Part shown: positions 1 through 8,987 of the stretch, in pieces
Layout: each line of letters opens with the position of its first letter
Numbering within the stretch: the stretch's first letter is position 1
From: Bacillota bacterium
GTDB taxonomy: Bacteria; Bacillota; UBA4882; UBA10575
DNA: 52,900 nt
Assembly: GCA_012727425.1 (NCBI GenBank)
Contig: JAAYHQ010000023.1
Location: forward strand, 1-52,900
Reading direction: 5' to 3'
Position numbers and translations under genes: made by a program
Notes under the pieces: model-generated
What the model saw: only the letters and a program-made list of their open reading frames with translations
What the model was told of the DNA's origin: nothing
The model's database searches: none

Positions 1-70
1 AAAACATTCTTCAAACGTCTTAACCCTCCTTATCCATCCATAAGGCGATATTTCGTCTTTGTTTAGACCA

Positions 71-102
71 AAAGGCACGGAACAATGCCATTCCGTGCCT
101 TT
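71..102 (-). terminator. Hairpin, probable cstA terminator
   Basis: A perfect 12-bp inverted repeat (71-82 and 91-102) encloses an 8-base loop about 77 bp beyond the cstA stop codon. Read on the minus strand the stem ends in a short T stretch. The T run is short, so termination strength is uncertain. The bases between it and cstA hold no credible gene. Confidence 0.55.
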
Positions 103-179
103 ACCCTATAGATTACTTCGTGATTTCCATTATTTATCCCTTGTTGAAGATGTTGCGTTTCATCTGGCCGTCATATTTT

Positions 180-1817
180 TTATGTTGTTCCCGCCGGTAG
201 ATCAAGCGATGATTGTCTGGATTTACTAAGTACAGTCACGGCTTCCACGATCATCCACAGTTCCAAAAGAATGATCAGCCCGTTGATCACCGTTAAGAGC
301 ATGTTCCCGGCGGCCAGGTAACTACGGAAGTTGGCCACCATGCCCCAGGTGGTCATGATGATCATGAAGATCATCGGAATCATGGTGTAACGAATGGGCT
401 TGTTTTTCTTCACGAGATAGACGGTTATGGTGAGCAACGCCAGGCCGGCGAGCATCTGGTTGGTGGCGCCAAAGAGCGGCCAGATCAGGTTGGCGCTTCC
501 CCGGAAGGCCATCAAATAGGCGCTGACCACCGCGATGCCGGCCGCGACGTACTTGTTGGTCAGCCACTTCTGGTTGATACTGTCACCGAACTCGGCGATG
601 ACGTACCGTTGCAGTCGGGTGGCGGTGTCGATTGTAGTGCTGGCGAAGCTGACCATAAAGACCGCCAGGATATTCAAGGCGAACGCTTTGGGGATCCCGA
701 GTGCGTTAACGATCCGGGCGCCTCCTTCCGCAAAAGTGGGGAGGGTGGGAACCTGCGCGTAGTGGGCGTATGTTTTCAACCATTCCGCCCTGGTAACCCC
801 GGTGGTGACCGCCAGGATCACCAGTGTGGCCAAGGCGGCCTCCAGAAGCATGGCGCCGTACCCGACCGCCAACGCCGACGGTTCTTTATCCAGCTGCTTG
901 GCACTGGTGCCGCTGGATACCAAGCTGTGGAAGCCGGAGATTGCACCGCAGGCGATGGTAATAAACAAAAACGGGAACATCGGCGGGGCGCCAGCCGGAG
1001 ACGGGATCACCGCTGGGGCGACGATGGGAAGCGGCCGGACGATGATGCCCACAACCAAGAGGACCATGGCTACCCCAAGTTCCAGAGCGTTAATGTAGTC
1101 GCGCGGTTGCAACAGACGCTGGACCGGCATGGTGGAAGCAAAGAAGACATAAATCATGATAATGACGAGCCAGGTTTGATTGGTCAGGCTAAGCGGAAGA
1201 TAAAGCCCGAGCCAGATGGTGAAATACATTAGGACAATGGCCACAATGGAGCCCACCAGGAGACTGCCCTTCTTTTGGTAGAGATACCACGACAACCCCA
1301 TCGCGATAATAATCTCAGCCCAGATTGGGAAGACGGCTTGGGGATACTGGACAAAAAGGTTTGCCATCAGGATGGCGAAGATGGCGATTACGATCAAGAG
1401 ACAGAAGAAGATGATCAGGAAGAAAAGCGACCGGGTGCGTGGATTGATAATTGATCCGGTGATGTCACCGATGGACTTGCCTTCATGCCGCATTGAGAGG
1501 ACCAAAGCGCCCAAATCGTGGACGGCGCCGGCGAAGATCGAACCGAAGATCACCCAGAGAAGGGCCGGCACCCACCCCCAGATGACGCCAAGCACCGGAC
1601 CGACAATCGGGCCTGTGCCTGCGATTGAGGTAAAGTGGTGGCCGGTCAGGATGAACTTGTTGGTTGGGACATAATCCACACCGTCATTGATCTTCTCGGC
1701 CGGAGTGATGTTTTTGGTTGCCAGTTCGAACAACTTGGAACCCAGCCTCTTCCCGTAGAGGTTGTACGCCAGGATATACAAGACGAACGTGACAACCATT
1801 ACCAGTAGGGAATTCAT
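180..1817 (-). CDS. cstA: CstA-family carbon starvation / peptide-pyruvate transporter
   Basis: This 545-residue polytopic inner-membrane protein belongs to the CstA family, whose members import peptides or pyruvate during carbon limitation. The N-terminal region shows the family pattern: a first membrane helix, then conserved segments NKFILTGHHFTSIAGTGPI and GPVLGVIWGWVPALLWVIFG, followed by many hydrophobic helices. It is shorter than E. coli CstA or BtsT (about 700 residues), as is common in Bacillota. The ATG start follows a strong GGAGGTG site by 9 bases. No small YbdD-like partner lies downstream and no LytTR regulator is adjacent. The family call is firm; the substrate is not known from sequence. 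Confidence 0.93.
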   Translation of the reverse strand: MNSLLVMVVTFVLYILAYNLYGKRLGSKLFELATKNITPAEKINDGVDYVPTNKFILTGHHFTSIAGTGPIVGPVLGVIWGWVPALLWVIFGSIFAGAVHDLGALVLSMRHEGKSIGDITGSIINPRTRSLFFLIIFFCLLIVIAIFAILMANLFVQYPQAVFPIWAEIIIAMGLSWYLYQKKGSLLVGSIVAIVLMYFTIWLGLYLPLSLTNQTWLVIIMIYVFFASTMPVQRLLQPRDYINALELGVAMVLLVVGIIVRPLPIVAPAVIPSPAGAPPMFPFLFITIACGAISGFHSLVSSGTSAKQLDKEPSALAVGYGAMLLEAALATLVILAVTTGVTRAEWLKTYAHYAQVPTLPTFAEGGARIVNALGIPKAFALNILAVFMVSFASTTIDTATRLQRYVIAEFGDSINQKWLTNKYVAAGIAVVSAYLMAFRGSANLIWPLFGATNQMLAGLALLTITVYLVKKNKPIRYTMIPMIFMIIMTTWGMVANFRSYLAAGNMLLTVINGLIILLELWMIVEAVTVLSKSRQSSLDLPAGTT

Positions 1818-1872
1818 AGTAGTACACCTCCAAACGATTTTGCGGGAAGGGAATACACCCTTTACTTCCCAA

Positions 1873-1901
1873 CTATAAACATTCGATTACATAATAAACA
1901 A
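1873..1901 (-). promoter_or_regulatory. Possible cstA promoter
   Basis: On the minus strand, TTGTTT (1896-1901) and TTATAG (1873-1878) are separated by exactly 17 bp, about 55 bp upstream of the cstA start. The match to sigma-A elements is moderate. The rest of the 1818-2130 gene-free stretch holds only the hairpin at 2043-2079 and A/T-rich sequence with no gene I can support. Confidence 0.35.
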
Positions 1902-2042
1902 TTCCTCCCAATAAGAACATTTGAACTAATATAAATACAAAAATAATGGATATCTCTCAAGTGAGCCGGCAATAAAGGCAAGAGGAGATCTTGTTTAAGG
2001 AGGATTTATACAGATAAGTGCTAAATCGAACGAGACCGGGAG

Positions 2043-2079
2043 AAAAAAAGAGGAGACGGTAGCCTCCTCTTGCTTTTTT
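2043..2079 (-). terminator. Rho-independent terminator of the chemoreceptor gene
   Basis: An 8-bp stem (2048-2055 with 2064-2071) and 8-base loop are followed on the minus strand by seven T residues. It lies about 50 bp beyond the stop codon of the chemotaxis receptor gene. A T run on the plus strand as well (2074-2079) makes it potentially bidirectional. Confidence 0.75.
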
Positions 2080-2130
2080 GGATAAGCCGGCCAGCTTGGG
2101 ATGAGCTGCCGTACAAAAATCCATTGCCTA

Positions 2131-3996
2131 CTAGATGGCCAGCTTGGCTCTTTTGCTTTCCCTAATCTTAAAGGCTTGCAACATCTGCGAAAGCTCGGTG
2201 GCCCGAGTGCTCAAATCTTCACTGGCCGCTGTGATCTCTTCCGCCAAAGCGGCGTTTTGTTGGGTGACCTGGTTTAATTGTTCGATTGCCGCTTTAATCT
2301 GTTCCGTAGAGGCGGATTGCTCACCCATTTCCGCGGCGATCTCCATTATGACATCGGAAGTACGTTTGGTATTCTCGACGATCTTTTGCAAAAGCGCACT
2401 GGATTTTTGGACGGCTTCATTTCCGCGGTTAACCCGGGTTACACTTTCATTGATCAGTATTTCAATTTCTTTGGACGATTCGGCCGTACGGCTGGCGAGA
2501 TTGCGTACTTCTGCCGCGACTACGGCAAAGCCCCGCCCTTGTTCCCCGGCGCGTGCCGCTTCGACCGCTGCGTTTAGAGCCAACAGGTTCGTTTGGAAAG
2601 CAATATCGCTGACCACTTTGATGATGTCGCCGATCTTCTTACTGCTTTCGTTGATCTGGTGCATGGCAGCGATTGCCTCGTGGATTGATTCTTCTCCTTC
2701 TTCCACCACTTCCAAGGTGGAGGCGGAAAGATGGCGGGCTTGTTCCGAACTGGCTGCCGTTTGCTGAAAAGCGGTGGCCATCTCCTCAACGTTGGATGAG
2801 ATCTGTTGCAGGGTCGAAGCCTGTTCTTGCGTTCGTGAGGAAAGATTCTGGTTTCCTTTGGCGATCTCTTCCATCCCAGACCAGACTTGTTCGGCTGTTT
2901 CCATGGACAGACCGATCATCTTTGAAAGCTGTTCACTCATGGTATTAAGGTCGGCGCCCATCTGGCCGATCTCATCGGTGCTCGTGATCTGGATGGCATC
3001 GGAAAAATCACCCTTACTCATACGTTGAATTCCCTTGGTTAAGACATGTAAAGGATGTACGATTGTTCGCTTTGTCAGAAGGTAGGATAAGAAGAATCCT
3101 AAGACCACACAGAAGAAGACGGAGGCAAAAACTGTTGCCAATAATTTATTGATCTTTTTGGTGTATTCCGAAACCGGAACGTATGTTACAGTATAAAAGC
3201 CATGGACGGGGTCTTTGCTGAAACCGGCAAGGTATTTTTGGCCTTCCCAGGTAAGATAATCCACTCCGGAACGGCTCTTTTCCATTTGCGTGAAGAACCG
3301 GGCCGTATCACCGCCGCTGGTTTTGAAGTTATAGGTCATGATCAATTCATGTTGGTCGGAGGCGATGATTAAGCCGTTTTCATCCAGAATAATTGATTTC
3401 ATTGTTTCGTTTTGACCGTTATTGATGATCTTATTGGTTACGTTGTTCAATTCAATCCCCATAAAAAAGGTATTGGCGACGGGTGAATCTTCGTAATAAC
3501 TGATGCGGTTTACGAGGACGGGACGGCCGGTGGTCGGGGCGAGGCGGATCAGGTTGGTGATGGTTTTATTTTCCTGTAAAAGATCTTTAGAGGAACGCCC
3601 ACCAATTCCATCCACGATAACCCTTCCGTCGAAGTAGTACCCGATGTTTTCGTAGATCCCCTGTCCCTGCTGGTAGATCTTTTCCAAGTTGGCGCTGATG
3701 CGCTGGAGCTTGTCTGGATCAATGGTCTGGGTGGCTCTTAATTCGGCAAAGCAATCCAACGCATAATTATCCCGGGCCAACGTATAAGCCAGGTTCTGCA
3801 AGTTGGTTAGTTCCAAACTAAACTTAGACTGCTTTTCCTCACTAATCCGTTGCAGTTTTTCCCGAATTTCACCGGTAATTGCCGGTGTGAACTGGCGATA
3901 AGCGATGATACAAATGATTAATGCGGGGAGGATAATCATGGCATTTAAAACGAGCATGATCTTAGAGAATAATGACGTCGTTCTTTTCTTGGCCAA
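2131..3996 (-). CDS. Methyl-accepting chemotaxis protein
   Basis: This 621-residue transmembrane chemoreceptor senses a ligand outside the membrane and controls CheA in the cytoplasm. Order: membrane helix near residues 13-35, a roughly 240-residue Cache-type extracellular sensor domain, a second helix near 285-308, a HAMP linker, then a long coiled-coil signalling domain containing the family hairpin tip ([20 protein letters not shown]). No CheR-binding pentapeptide is seen at the C-terminus. The start is TTG, preceded by AGGAGGC at good spacing. It sits alone between two terminators with no chemotaxis genes beside it, so it is likely a monocistronic receptor reporting to a core system elsewhere. 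The ligand is unknown. Confidence 0.95.
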   Translation of the reverse strand: MAKKRTTSLFSKIMLVLNAMIILPALIICIIAYRQFTPAITGEIREKLQRISEEKQSKFSLELTNLQNLAYTLARDNYALDCFAELRATQTIDPDKLQRISANLEKIYQQGQGIYENIGYYFDGRVIVDGIGGRSSKDLLQENKTITNLIRLAPTTGRPVLVNRISYYEDSPVANTFFMGIELNNVTNKIINNGQNETMKSIILDENGLIIASDQHELIMTYNFKTSGGDTARFFTQMEKSRSGVDYLTWEGQKYLAGFSKDPVHGFYTVTYVPVSEYTKKINKLLATVFASVFFCVVLGFFLSYLLTKRTIVHPLHVLTKGIQRMSKGDFSDAIQITSTDEIGQMGADLNTMSEQLSKMIGLSMETAEQVWSGMEEIAKGNQNLSSRTQEQASTLQQISSNVEEMATAFQQTAASSEQARHLSASTLEVVEEGEESIHEAIAAMHQINESSKKIGDIIKVVSDIAFQTNLLALNAAVEAARAGEQGRGFAVVAAEVRNLASRTAESSKEIEILINESVTRVNRGNEAVQKSSALLQKIVENTKRTSDVIMEIAAEMGEQSASTEQIKAAIEQLNQVTQQNAALAEEITAASEDLSTRATELSQMLQAFKIRESKRAKLAI

Positions 3997-4043
3997 AATC
4001 TAACGCCTCCTGTTAATATTATTTTAATAGGGTCTTATCTAAA

Positions 4044-4071
4044 GTATCGACAAAAAATCCAAAAAAATTAA
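4044..4071 (-). promoter_or_regulatory. Possible sigma-D (flagellar-type) promoter of the chemoreceptor
   Basis: On the minus strand, TTAATTTT (4064-4071), a 12-bp spacer and GTCGATAC (4044-4051) resemble the motility sigma factor pattern, whose -10 core is CCGATA or GCCGATAA. The position, about 50 bp upstream of the chemoreceptor start, suits that use. The match is imperfect. Confidence 0.33.
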
Positions 4072-4131
4072 CAATAATCTGCCGGGAAATTACTGAAGAA
4101 AATATTGTCAGAATATTCGATCGCATAGGAA

Positions 4132-4174
4132 AGAAAAAAAGAGAATCCCCGCTCCAAAAGGGTGGGGATTCTCT
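4132..4174 (-). terminator. Rho-independent terminator downstream of the cDPGS-family gene
   Basis: An 11-bp perfect stem (4140-4150 with 4164-4174) is followed on the minus strand by a run of T residues, 12 bp beyond the stop codon of the cyclic-2,3-diphosphoglycerate-synthetase-family gene. It is one of the clearest terminators in the window and may close the whole arg transcript. Confidence 0.85.
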
Positions 4175-4185
4175 GCGGGGATTCC

Positions 4186-5499
4186 TTAGCCCAACTTTTC
4201 CTTGATGATCGCTTCCAAGGTTGGTTCGCCGATCTCTTGTAGTTCATAACGGACCCGGGCCGCCGGTTTATTGATTTTGATCAGGCGCCGGAGGTCAATG
4301 GGCGTACCGATGACCACCGCATCGGCTTCCGCCCGGTTGATTGTCTCTTCCAGTTCCGTAATTTGCTTCTTGCCGTACCCCATGGCCGGGAGGACATTGG
4401 AGAGGTGGCCGTATTGGGCGAAGGTCTCGACGATACTTCCCACCGCGTAAGGCCGGGGGTCGACCAGTTCGGCCGCGCCGTACTTGCGGGCGGCGATGGT
4501 CCCGGCACCGTATTCCATATTGCCGTGGGTGAGGGTGGGGCCGGCCTCCACCACCAAAACCCGTTTACCGGCTAAAAGGCCGGGCTGGTCAATGAAGATG
4601 GGTGAAGCGGCCTCGATGACGGTGGCTTTGGGGTTGACCAGCCGGATATTGGTGCGGACCTTCTCCACATTCTCGGGATAACTGGTTTCGATCTTATTGA
4701 TGAGCAGGACGTCGGCCATGCGGAAGTTGGCTTCACCGGGATGGTAACACAGTTCATGCCCGGGCCGGTGCGGGTCGACCAGGACGATATGCAAGAGGGG
4801 ACGGTAGAAGGGCAGGTCGTTATTGCCGCCGTCCCAGAGGATCACGTCGGCCTCCTTCTCTGCCGCGGCCAGGATTTTTTGGTAATCAACCCCGGCGTAA
4901 ACCACAAACCCCTTTTCAATATGGGGTTCATACTCTTCCCGCTCTTCAATGGTACAATCGTGTATATCCAGATCCTCATAGGAAGCAAACCGCTGACAGG
5001 CCTGTTTTTCCAGGTCGCCGTAGGGCATAGGGTGGCGGATGACCACCAGCTTTTTCCCCATCTCCTGGATGATCTTGGCTACTTTTCTGGTGGTTTGACT
5101 TTTGCCGACGCCGGTCCGGACGGCGCAAACGGAGATAACTGGGACGTTGGTCTCAAGCATGGTGGTTTTCGGCCCCATCAGGCGGAAATCCGCGCCGGCG
5201 GCCAGGACCAGGGAGGCCCGGTTCATCACATATTCGTGGGAGGCGTCGCTGTAAGCGAAGATCACCTCGTCCACGTCGTTCTCCTTAATCAGGGTCGCCA
5301 AATCCGCCTCGTCGTAAATGGGGATCCCTTCCGGATAAAGCGGTCCGCTCAAAGCCGGCGGATATTTTCGCCCGTGGATATCCGGGATCTGGGTTGCGGT
5401 AAAGGCCAGGACCTCATAATTCTCGTTGTCCCGGAAATAGGTGTTGAAATTATGGAAATCCCTTCCGGCTGCACCCATGATAATCACTTTTTTCTTCAC
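4186..5499 (-). CDS. Cyclic 2,3-diphosphoglycerate synthetase family P-loop protein
   Basis: The 437-residue product resembles the cDPGS family, first characterised in thermophilic methanogens, where it uses ATP to cyclise 2,3-diphosphoglycerate. It opens with a Rossmann-like strand (KKKVIIMGAAGRDFHNFN) and has a Walker A motif GVGKSQTT at residues 130-137, a nucleotide-site-like DGGNNDLPF, and a GTPase-like NKIE. Bacterial members are widespread but largely uncharacterised, so whether this one makes cyclic diphosphoglycerate or acts as a GTPase/metallochaperone-like protein is open. The start is GTG, 8 bases after AGGAGG. It lies 101 bp downstream of argD on the same strand and before a strong terminator, so it may be the last gene of the arg transcript. 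Confidence 0.8.
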   Translation of the reverse strand: MKKKVIIMGAAGRDFHNFNTYFRDNENYEVLAFTATQIPDIHGRKYPPALSGPLYPEGIPIYDEADLATLIKENDVDEVIFAYSDASHEYVMNRASLVLAAGADFRLMGPKTTMLETNVPVISVCAVRTGVGKSQTTRKVAKIIQEMGKKLVVIRHPMPYGDLEKQACQRFASYEDLDIHDCTIEEREEYEPHIEKGFVVYAGVDYQKILAAAEKEADVILWDGGNNDLPFYRPLLHIVLVDPHRPGHELCYHPGEANFRMADVLLINKIETSYPENVEKVRTNIRLVNPKATVIEAASPIFIDQPGLLAGKRVLVVEAGPTLTHGNMEYGAGTIAARKYGAAELVDPRPYAVGSIVETFAQYGHLSNVLPAMGYGKKQITELEETINRAEADAVVIGTPIDLRRLIKINKPAARVRYELQEIGEPTLEAIIKEKLG

Positions 5500-5600
5500 A
5501 CTGCCAACCTCCTAACAGAAGAAATATTTGGATTTGGTTACTTTCAAGCTTTTTCCCCCAAAATTCGCGCCGGCGTCCGGCGACCGCCAGACCAACTGGC

Positions 5601-6794
5601 TTATTCTGCCGCGGTGGCTAAAGCCTGTTTCAAGATGGCCAGCCCCCGTTTTAGCTCATCTTCGTCAATATTCAATGGGGGGGCTAACCGTAGCGCCGTC
5701 GGTGACACCGCGTTGACGATTAATCCCTGTTCAAGACAGGAACGCATCACCGGTTGGGCGGGGATGGCAAGTTCCAAAGCAAGCAAGAGTCCCCAGCCCC
5801 GGACTTCTTTGATGACGGGAAGTTCTTGCTGCCAGGACTGGAATTCAGCCTTTAACTCCGCGCCCAAGTGGGCGGCCCGCCCCGGTAAATCTTCTTCCAC
5901 CATGATCTGGAGGATGGCCAACGCGGCGGCAAAGGCCATTCCGCCCCCTCCTACGGTGGTGCTGTGGTCGCCCGGTTCGAAGACGGCAGCCACCTCTTCT
6001 TTGGCCAGCATCGCGCCGAGGGGCAGCCCGCCGCCCAAGGCTTTGGCCAGGGTCATGATATCCGGTTTGATTCCCAAATGTTCCCAGGCGAAAACTTTCC
6101 CCGTCCGCCCCAGTCCGGTTTGGACCTCATCAACCATTAAGAGCAAACCGTGCCGCCGGCAAAGAGCGGCCAACCCGTGGAAGAAATCCGGATCGATCGG
6201 GACCACTCCGCCTTCACCCTGGACCAGTTCAATGAGGACGGCACAGGTTTGCGGGGTGATTGCCGCCTCCCAGGACGCCAGGTCGTTGAAATGGGCGTAA
6301 CGGAAACCGGCGGGCAGCGGCCGGAAGGCCTCCTGGTATTTGGGCTGCCCGGTGGCGGCCAAAGCCCCCATGGTGCGGCCGTGAAAAGAATGGTAAGCCG
6401 TGATGATCTCGTATTTTCCGCCCAGACGGGTTTGCCCGTATTTGCGGGCCAGTTTAATGGCGGCTTCATTGGCTTCGGCGCCGCTGTTGGCGAAAAAGAC
6501 CCGCTCTAGGCCGGAAAGGGCGGTCAGTTTCTCGGCTAACAGGATCTGTTCCTCCAGGCAGAAAAAATTGGAAACATGAATGATCTTTTCTGCCTGTTTT
6601 TTTAAGGCTGCGACCACGGCGGGGTGGGAATGGCCCACGGCGTGTACGGCAATGCCGCTGAGGAAATCCAGGTATTCCCGGCCGTTGACATCATATAATT
6701 TCGCGCCGGTGCCGTGGGAAAAAACGACCGGTAACCGCCCGACGTTTTTCATCAGGACTCTGTTGGCGCGTTCGACCCAAGGGGAGATCGCCAT
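5601..6794 (-). CDS. argD: Acetylornithine aminotransferase
   Basis: This 397-residue class III PLP-dependent aminotransferase converts N-acetylglutamate semialdehyde and glutamate to N-acetylornithine in cytosolic arginine synthesis. Family features include the SGIAVHAVGHSHPAV segment, the FFANSGAEANEAAIKLAR stretch, the VDEVQTGLGRTGK motif and the cofactor lysine in TLAKALGGGLP. The length is normal. The ATG follows an AGGAGGCG site. It is the fourth gene of argC-argJ-argB-argD, 30 bp downstream of argB, and depends on the promoter upstream of argC. The family also includes succinylornithine and other acetylated-substrate transaminases, but the operon context settles the assignment. Confidence 0.96.
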   Translation of the reverse strand: MAISPWVERANRVLMKNVGRLPVVFSHGTGAKLYDVNGREYLDFLSGIAVHAVGHSHPAVVAALKKQAEKIIHVSNFFCLEEQILLAEKLTALSGLERVFFANSGAEANEAAIKLARKYGQTRLGGKYEIITAYHSFHGRTMGALAATGQPKYQEAFRPLPAGFRYAHFNDLASWEAAITPQTCAVLIELVQGEGGVVPIDPDFFHGLAALCRRHGLLLMVDEVQTGLGRTGKVFAWEHLGIKPDIMTLAKALGGGLPLGAMLAKEEVAAVFEPGDHSTTVGGGGMAFAAALAILQIMVEEDLPGRAAHLGAELKAEFQSWQQELPVIKEVRGWGLLLALELAIPAQPVMRSCLEQGLIVNAVSPTALRLAPPLNIDEDELKRGLAILKQALATAAE

Positions 6795-6824
6795 TTGTCC
6801 TCGCCTCCTCTCTTTTTTCTTTTT

Positions 6825-7691
6825 TTACTCGACCACCATCGTGCCGATTCCCTGGTCGGTGAGGACCTCCAACAGGAGGGCATGGAAACGGCGGCCGTCG
6901 ATAATGTGGGTTCGGCTTACCCCGTGTTGCAAGGCGTAGATACAAGCCTCCACTTTCGGGACCATCCCGCCTTCAATCTGTCCGCTGCGGATCATCGCCC
7001 GGGCCTTTTCGATGTTGATCATGGATAAGAGGGAGGACTGGTCTTGCGGGTCTTCGTAAATCCCTTCCGTATCGGTCAGGATAATCAGTTTTTCTGCGTG
7101 CAAGGCGGCGGCCAGTTCGCCGGCGACCGTATCGGCGTTGATGTTATAGATGGCCCCGTCGGCGCCGACGCCGATGGTGGCCACGACGGGGATGTAGCTC
7201 TTTGCCATGAGGATATGTAAGAGATCCGGTTGGATGGCTTCCACTTCGCCGACAAAGCCCAGATCAACCTGGTCGTCGTCGAGCCGTTTTTTCCGGGCGA
7301 CGAGGAGCCGGCTGTCCTGCCCGGAAAGGCCGACCGCCTTACCGCCGAACTGGTTGATCAGGGTGACCAGTTCTTTGTTGATCTTGCCCGCCAGCACCAT
7401 ATTGACAATCTCCATGGTGTCAGCGCCGGTAATACGGAGCCCTTGGTGGAAGGTGCTTTTGATCCCGACTCTTTTGAGCATTTCGGAGATCTCGGGGCCG
7501 CCGCCGTGGACGATCACCGGATTGAGGCCGAGGTATTTCAGAAGAATGATGTCGAGCATGACGGCTTTTTTGATCTCCGGGTTGATCATGGCGTGGCCGC
7601 CGTATTTAATGACAAAGGTCTTCCCGTGAAAGTTCCGGATATATGGGATGGCCTCAATCAACACTTGGGCCCGTTGCTGAAATTCTTCCAT
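6825..7691 (-). CDS. argB: Acetylglutamate kinase
   Basis: This 288-residue amino-acid kinase phosphorylates N-acetylglutamate with ATP, the second step of arginine synthesis. It shows the N-terminal KYGGHAM phosphate-binding motif, VIVHGGGPEI in the second glycine-rich loop, and NINADTVAGELAAAL near the nucleotide site. An N-terminal helix before the first strand (MEEFQQRAQVLIEAIPYIRNF) matches the form associated with hexameric, arginine-inhibited enzymes, so feedback regulation is plausible. The ATG is preceded by AAGGGGG. It lies 39 bp after argJ in the arg operon. Confidence 0.97.
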   Translation of the reverse strand: MEEFQQRAQVLIEAIPYIRNFHGKTFVIKYGGHAMINPEIKKAVMLDIILLKYLGLNPVIVHGGGPEISEMLKRVGIKSTFHQGLRITGADTMEIVNMVLAGKINKELVTLINQFGGKAVGLSGQDSRLLVARKKRLDDDQVDLGFVGEVEAIQPDLLHILMAKSYIPVVATIGVGADGAIYNINADTVAGELAAALHAEKLIILTDTEGIYEDPQDQSSLLSMINIEKARAMIRSGQIEGGMVPKVEACIYALQHGVSRTHIIDGRRFHALLLEVLTDQGIGTMVVE

Positions 7692-7730
7692 ATATAATAC
7701 CCCCTTTTCTGGCCAGAACCAGACGAACCT

Positions 7731-8936
7731 TTACGAACGGTAGCTACCGTTGATCCGTACATATTCCGGGGAGAGGTCGCAGGTCCAGATGGTTGCGGTT
7801 GCTCCCCCCTGGTTGAGGTGGATCTCGGTTGTAACCTCCTTCTCCTGCAGGATCTTTTTGGCCGCCTCTTCATCAAAGGCGAGACCGGTTCCGTCGTAGA
7901 CCAAGAGATCGCCCAGGCGGATCTGGGTTTGGTCCGGGGAAAAATCGATCCCGGCGTAACCGACGGCCGCCAAGATCCGGCCCCAGTTGGCGTCCTCACC
8001 GTAAAAGGCGGTCTTTACCAGGGGGGAGTTGGCCACTGCCCGGGCGGCGGTTTCGGCCTCCTGTTCGGTCCGGGCCCCGGTGACTTTGACCGTGATAAAC
8101 TTGGTTGCCCCTTCGCCGTCTTTGACGATCAGCCAGGCCAAGTGGCGGCAGACCTCTTCGAGGGCGGCGGTGAAGGCGGCCAGCGCCGGGCCTCCGGTAA
8201 TTGGCGGTCCTCCGGCGGCCCCGTTCGCCAGCAGGAAGACCGAGTCGTTGGTGCTGGTATCGCCGTCGACGGTGATCCGGTTAAAAGTCCGGTCGACCAC
8301 CGCGCGCAAGGTCTGCTGGAGCAGGTCCTGTCCGATCGGGGCATCGGTGGTGATCACCGCCAGCATGGTGGCCATGTTGGGTTCGATCATCCCCGAGCCT
8401 TTGGTCATGCCCCCGATGCGGATTTCACGGCCGTCCTCCTGATAGGCCACGGCGTATTCTTTGGGGAAGGTATCGGTGGTCATGATCGCCCGCGCAGCGT
8501 CGGTCCCCCCGGCCGTACTAAGGTTAGCTTTTAAGGTCGGGAGGGCGGCCAAAATCGGGGGCACCGGTAAGGGGACACCGATCACCCCGGTGGAGGCCAG
8601 AAAGAGTTCGGCCGGGGTTGTGTCGAATAAATCAGCCAGGTTGCGGGCGATGGTCAGGGTGTCTTCCCGTCCCCGGGGGCCGACACAAGCGTTGGCATTG
8701 GCGCTGTTGATGATGACCGCCCGCTTTTTGGGGTGGGCCAGGTGTTCCTGGCTGACTAGGACCGGAGCCGCCTTGACCCGGTTGGTGGTGAAGACGGCCG
8801 CTCCGGTGGCGATGGGGTCGGAGTAAACCAGGGCCAGGTCGGGTTTGCCTGATTTTTTCAGGCCGCAGGCCAGGCCGGAAGCAAGAAAGCCGCGGGGTGC
8901 CGTGACGCCCCCCGAGATTAATTCCATTGTCGTCAT
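7731..8936 (-). CDS. argJ: Bifunctional glutamate N-acetyltransferase / ornithine acetyltransferase
   Basis: ArgJ transfers the acetyl group from N-acetylornithine to glutamate, running the acetyl cycle. It is made as one chain that cleaves itself before the threonine of the conserved MATML motif, present here in MIEPNMATMLAVITTDA, with KGSGMI just upstream as in the family. The chosen ATG at 8936 sits 6 bases after GAGGTG; an in-frame GTG three codons earlier lies inside that ribosome site and is less likely. Length is about 401 residues. No argA is in the window. Whether it also makes N-acetylglutamate from acetyl-CoA cannot be told by eye. Confidence 0.96.
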   Translation of the reverse strand: MTTMELISGGVTAPRGFLASGLACGLKKSGKPDLALVYSDPIATGAAVFTTNRVKAAPVLVSQEHLAHPKKRAVIINSANANACVGPRGREDTLTIARNLADLFDTTPAELFLASTGVIGVPLPVPPILAALPTLKANLSTAGGTDAARAIMTTDTFPKEYAVAYQEDGREIRIGGMTKGSGMIEPNMATMLAVITTDAPIGQDLLQQTLRAVVDRTFNRITVDGDTSTNDSVFLLANGAAGGPPITGGPALAAFTAALEEVCRHLAWLIVKDGEGATKFITVKVTGARTEQEAETAARAVANSPLVKTAFYGEDANWGRILAAVGYAGIDFSPDQTQIRLGDLLVYDGTGLAFDEEAAKKILQEKEVTTEIHLNQGGATATIWTCDLSPEYVRINGSYRS

Positions 8937-8987
8937 TGGTTTCACCTCATTTCCATGTTCCCCGTTTCCGGCGGGAAAGTCCAGAGT

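Noticed and set aside
1997-2005. Ribosome-site-like AAGGAGGA on the plus strand
   Set aside because: No start codon or open frame of any length follows it.
4741-6300. 519-codon open frame on the plus strand
   Set aside because: It is antisense to the cDPGS-family gene and argD, both clear genes with ribosome sites. Its product shows no family features; GC-rich genes commonly produce such shadows.
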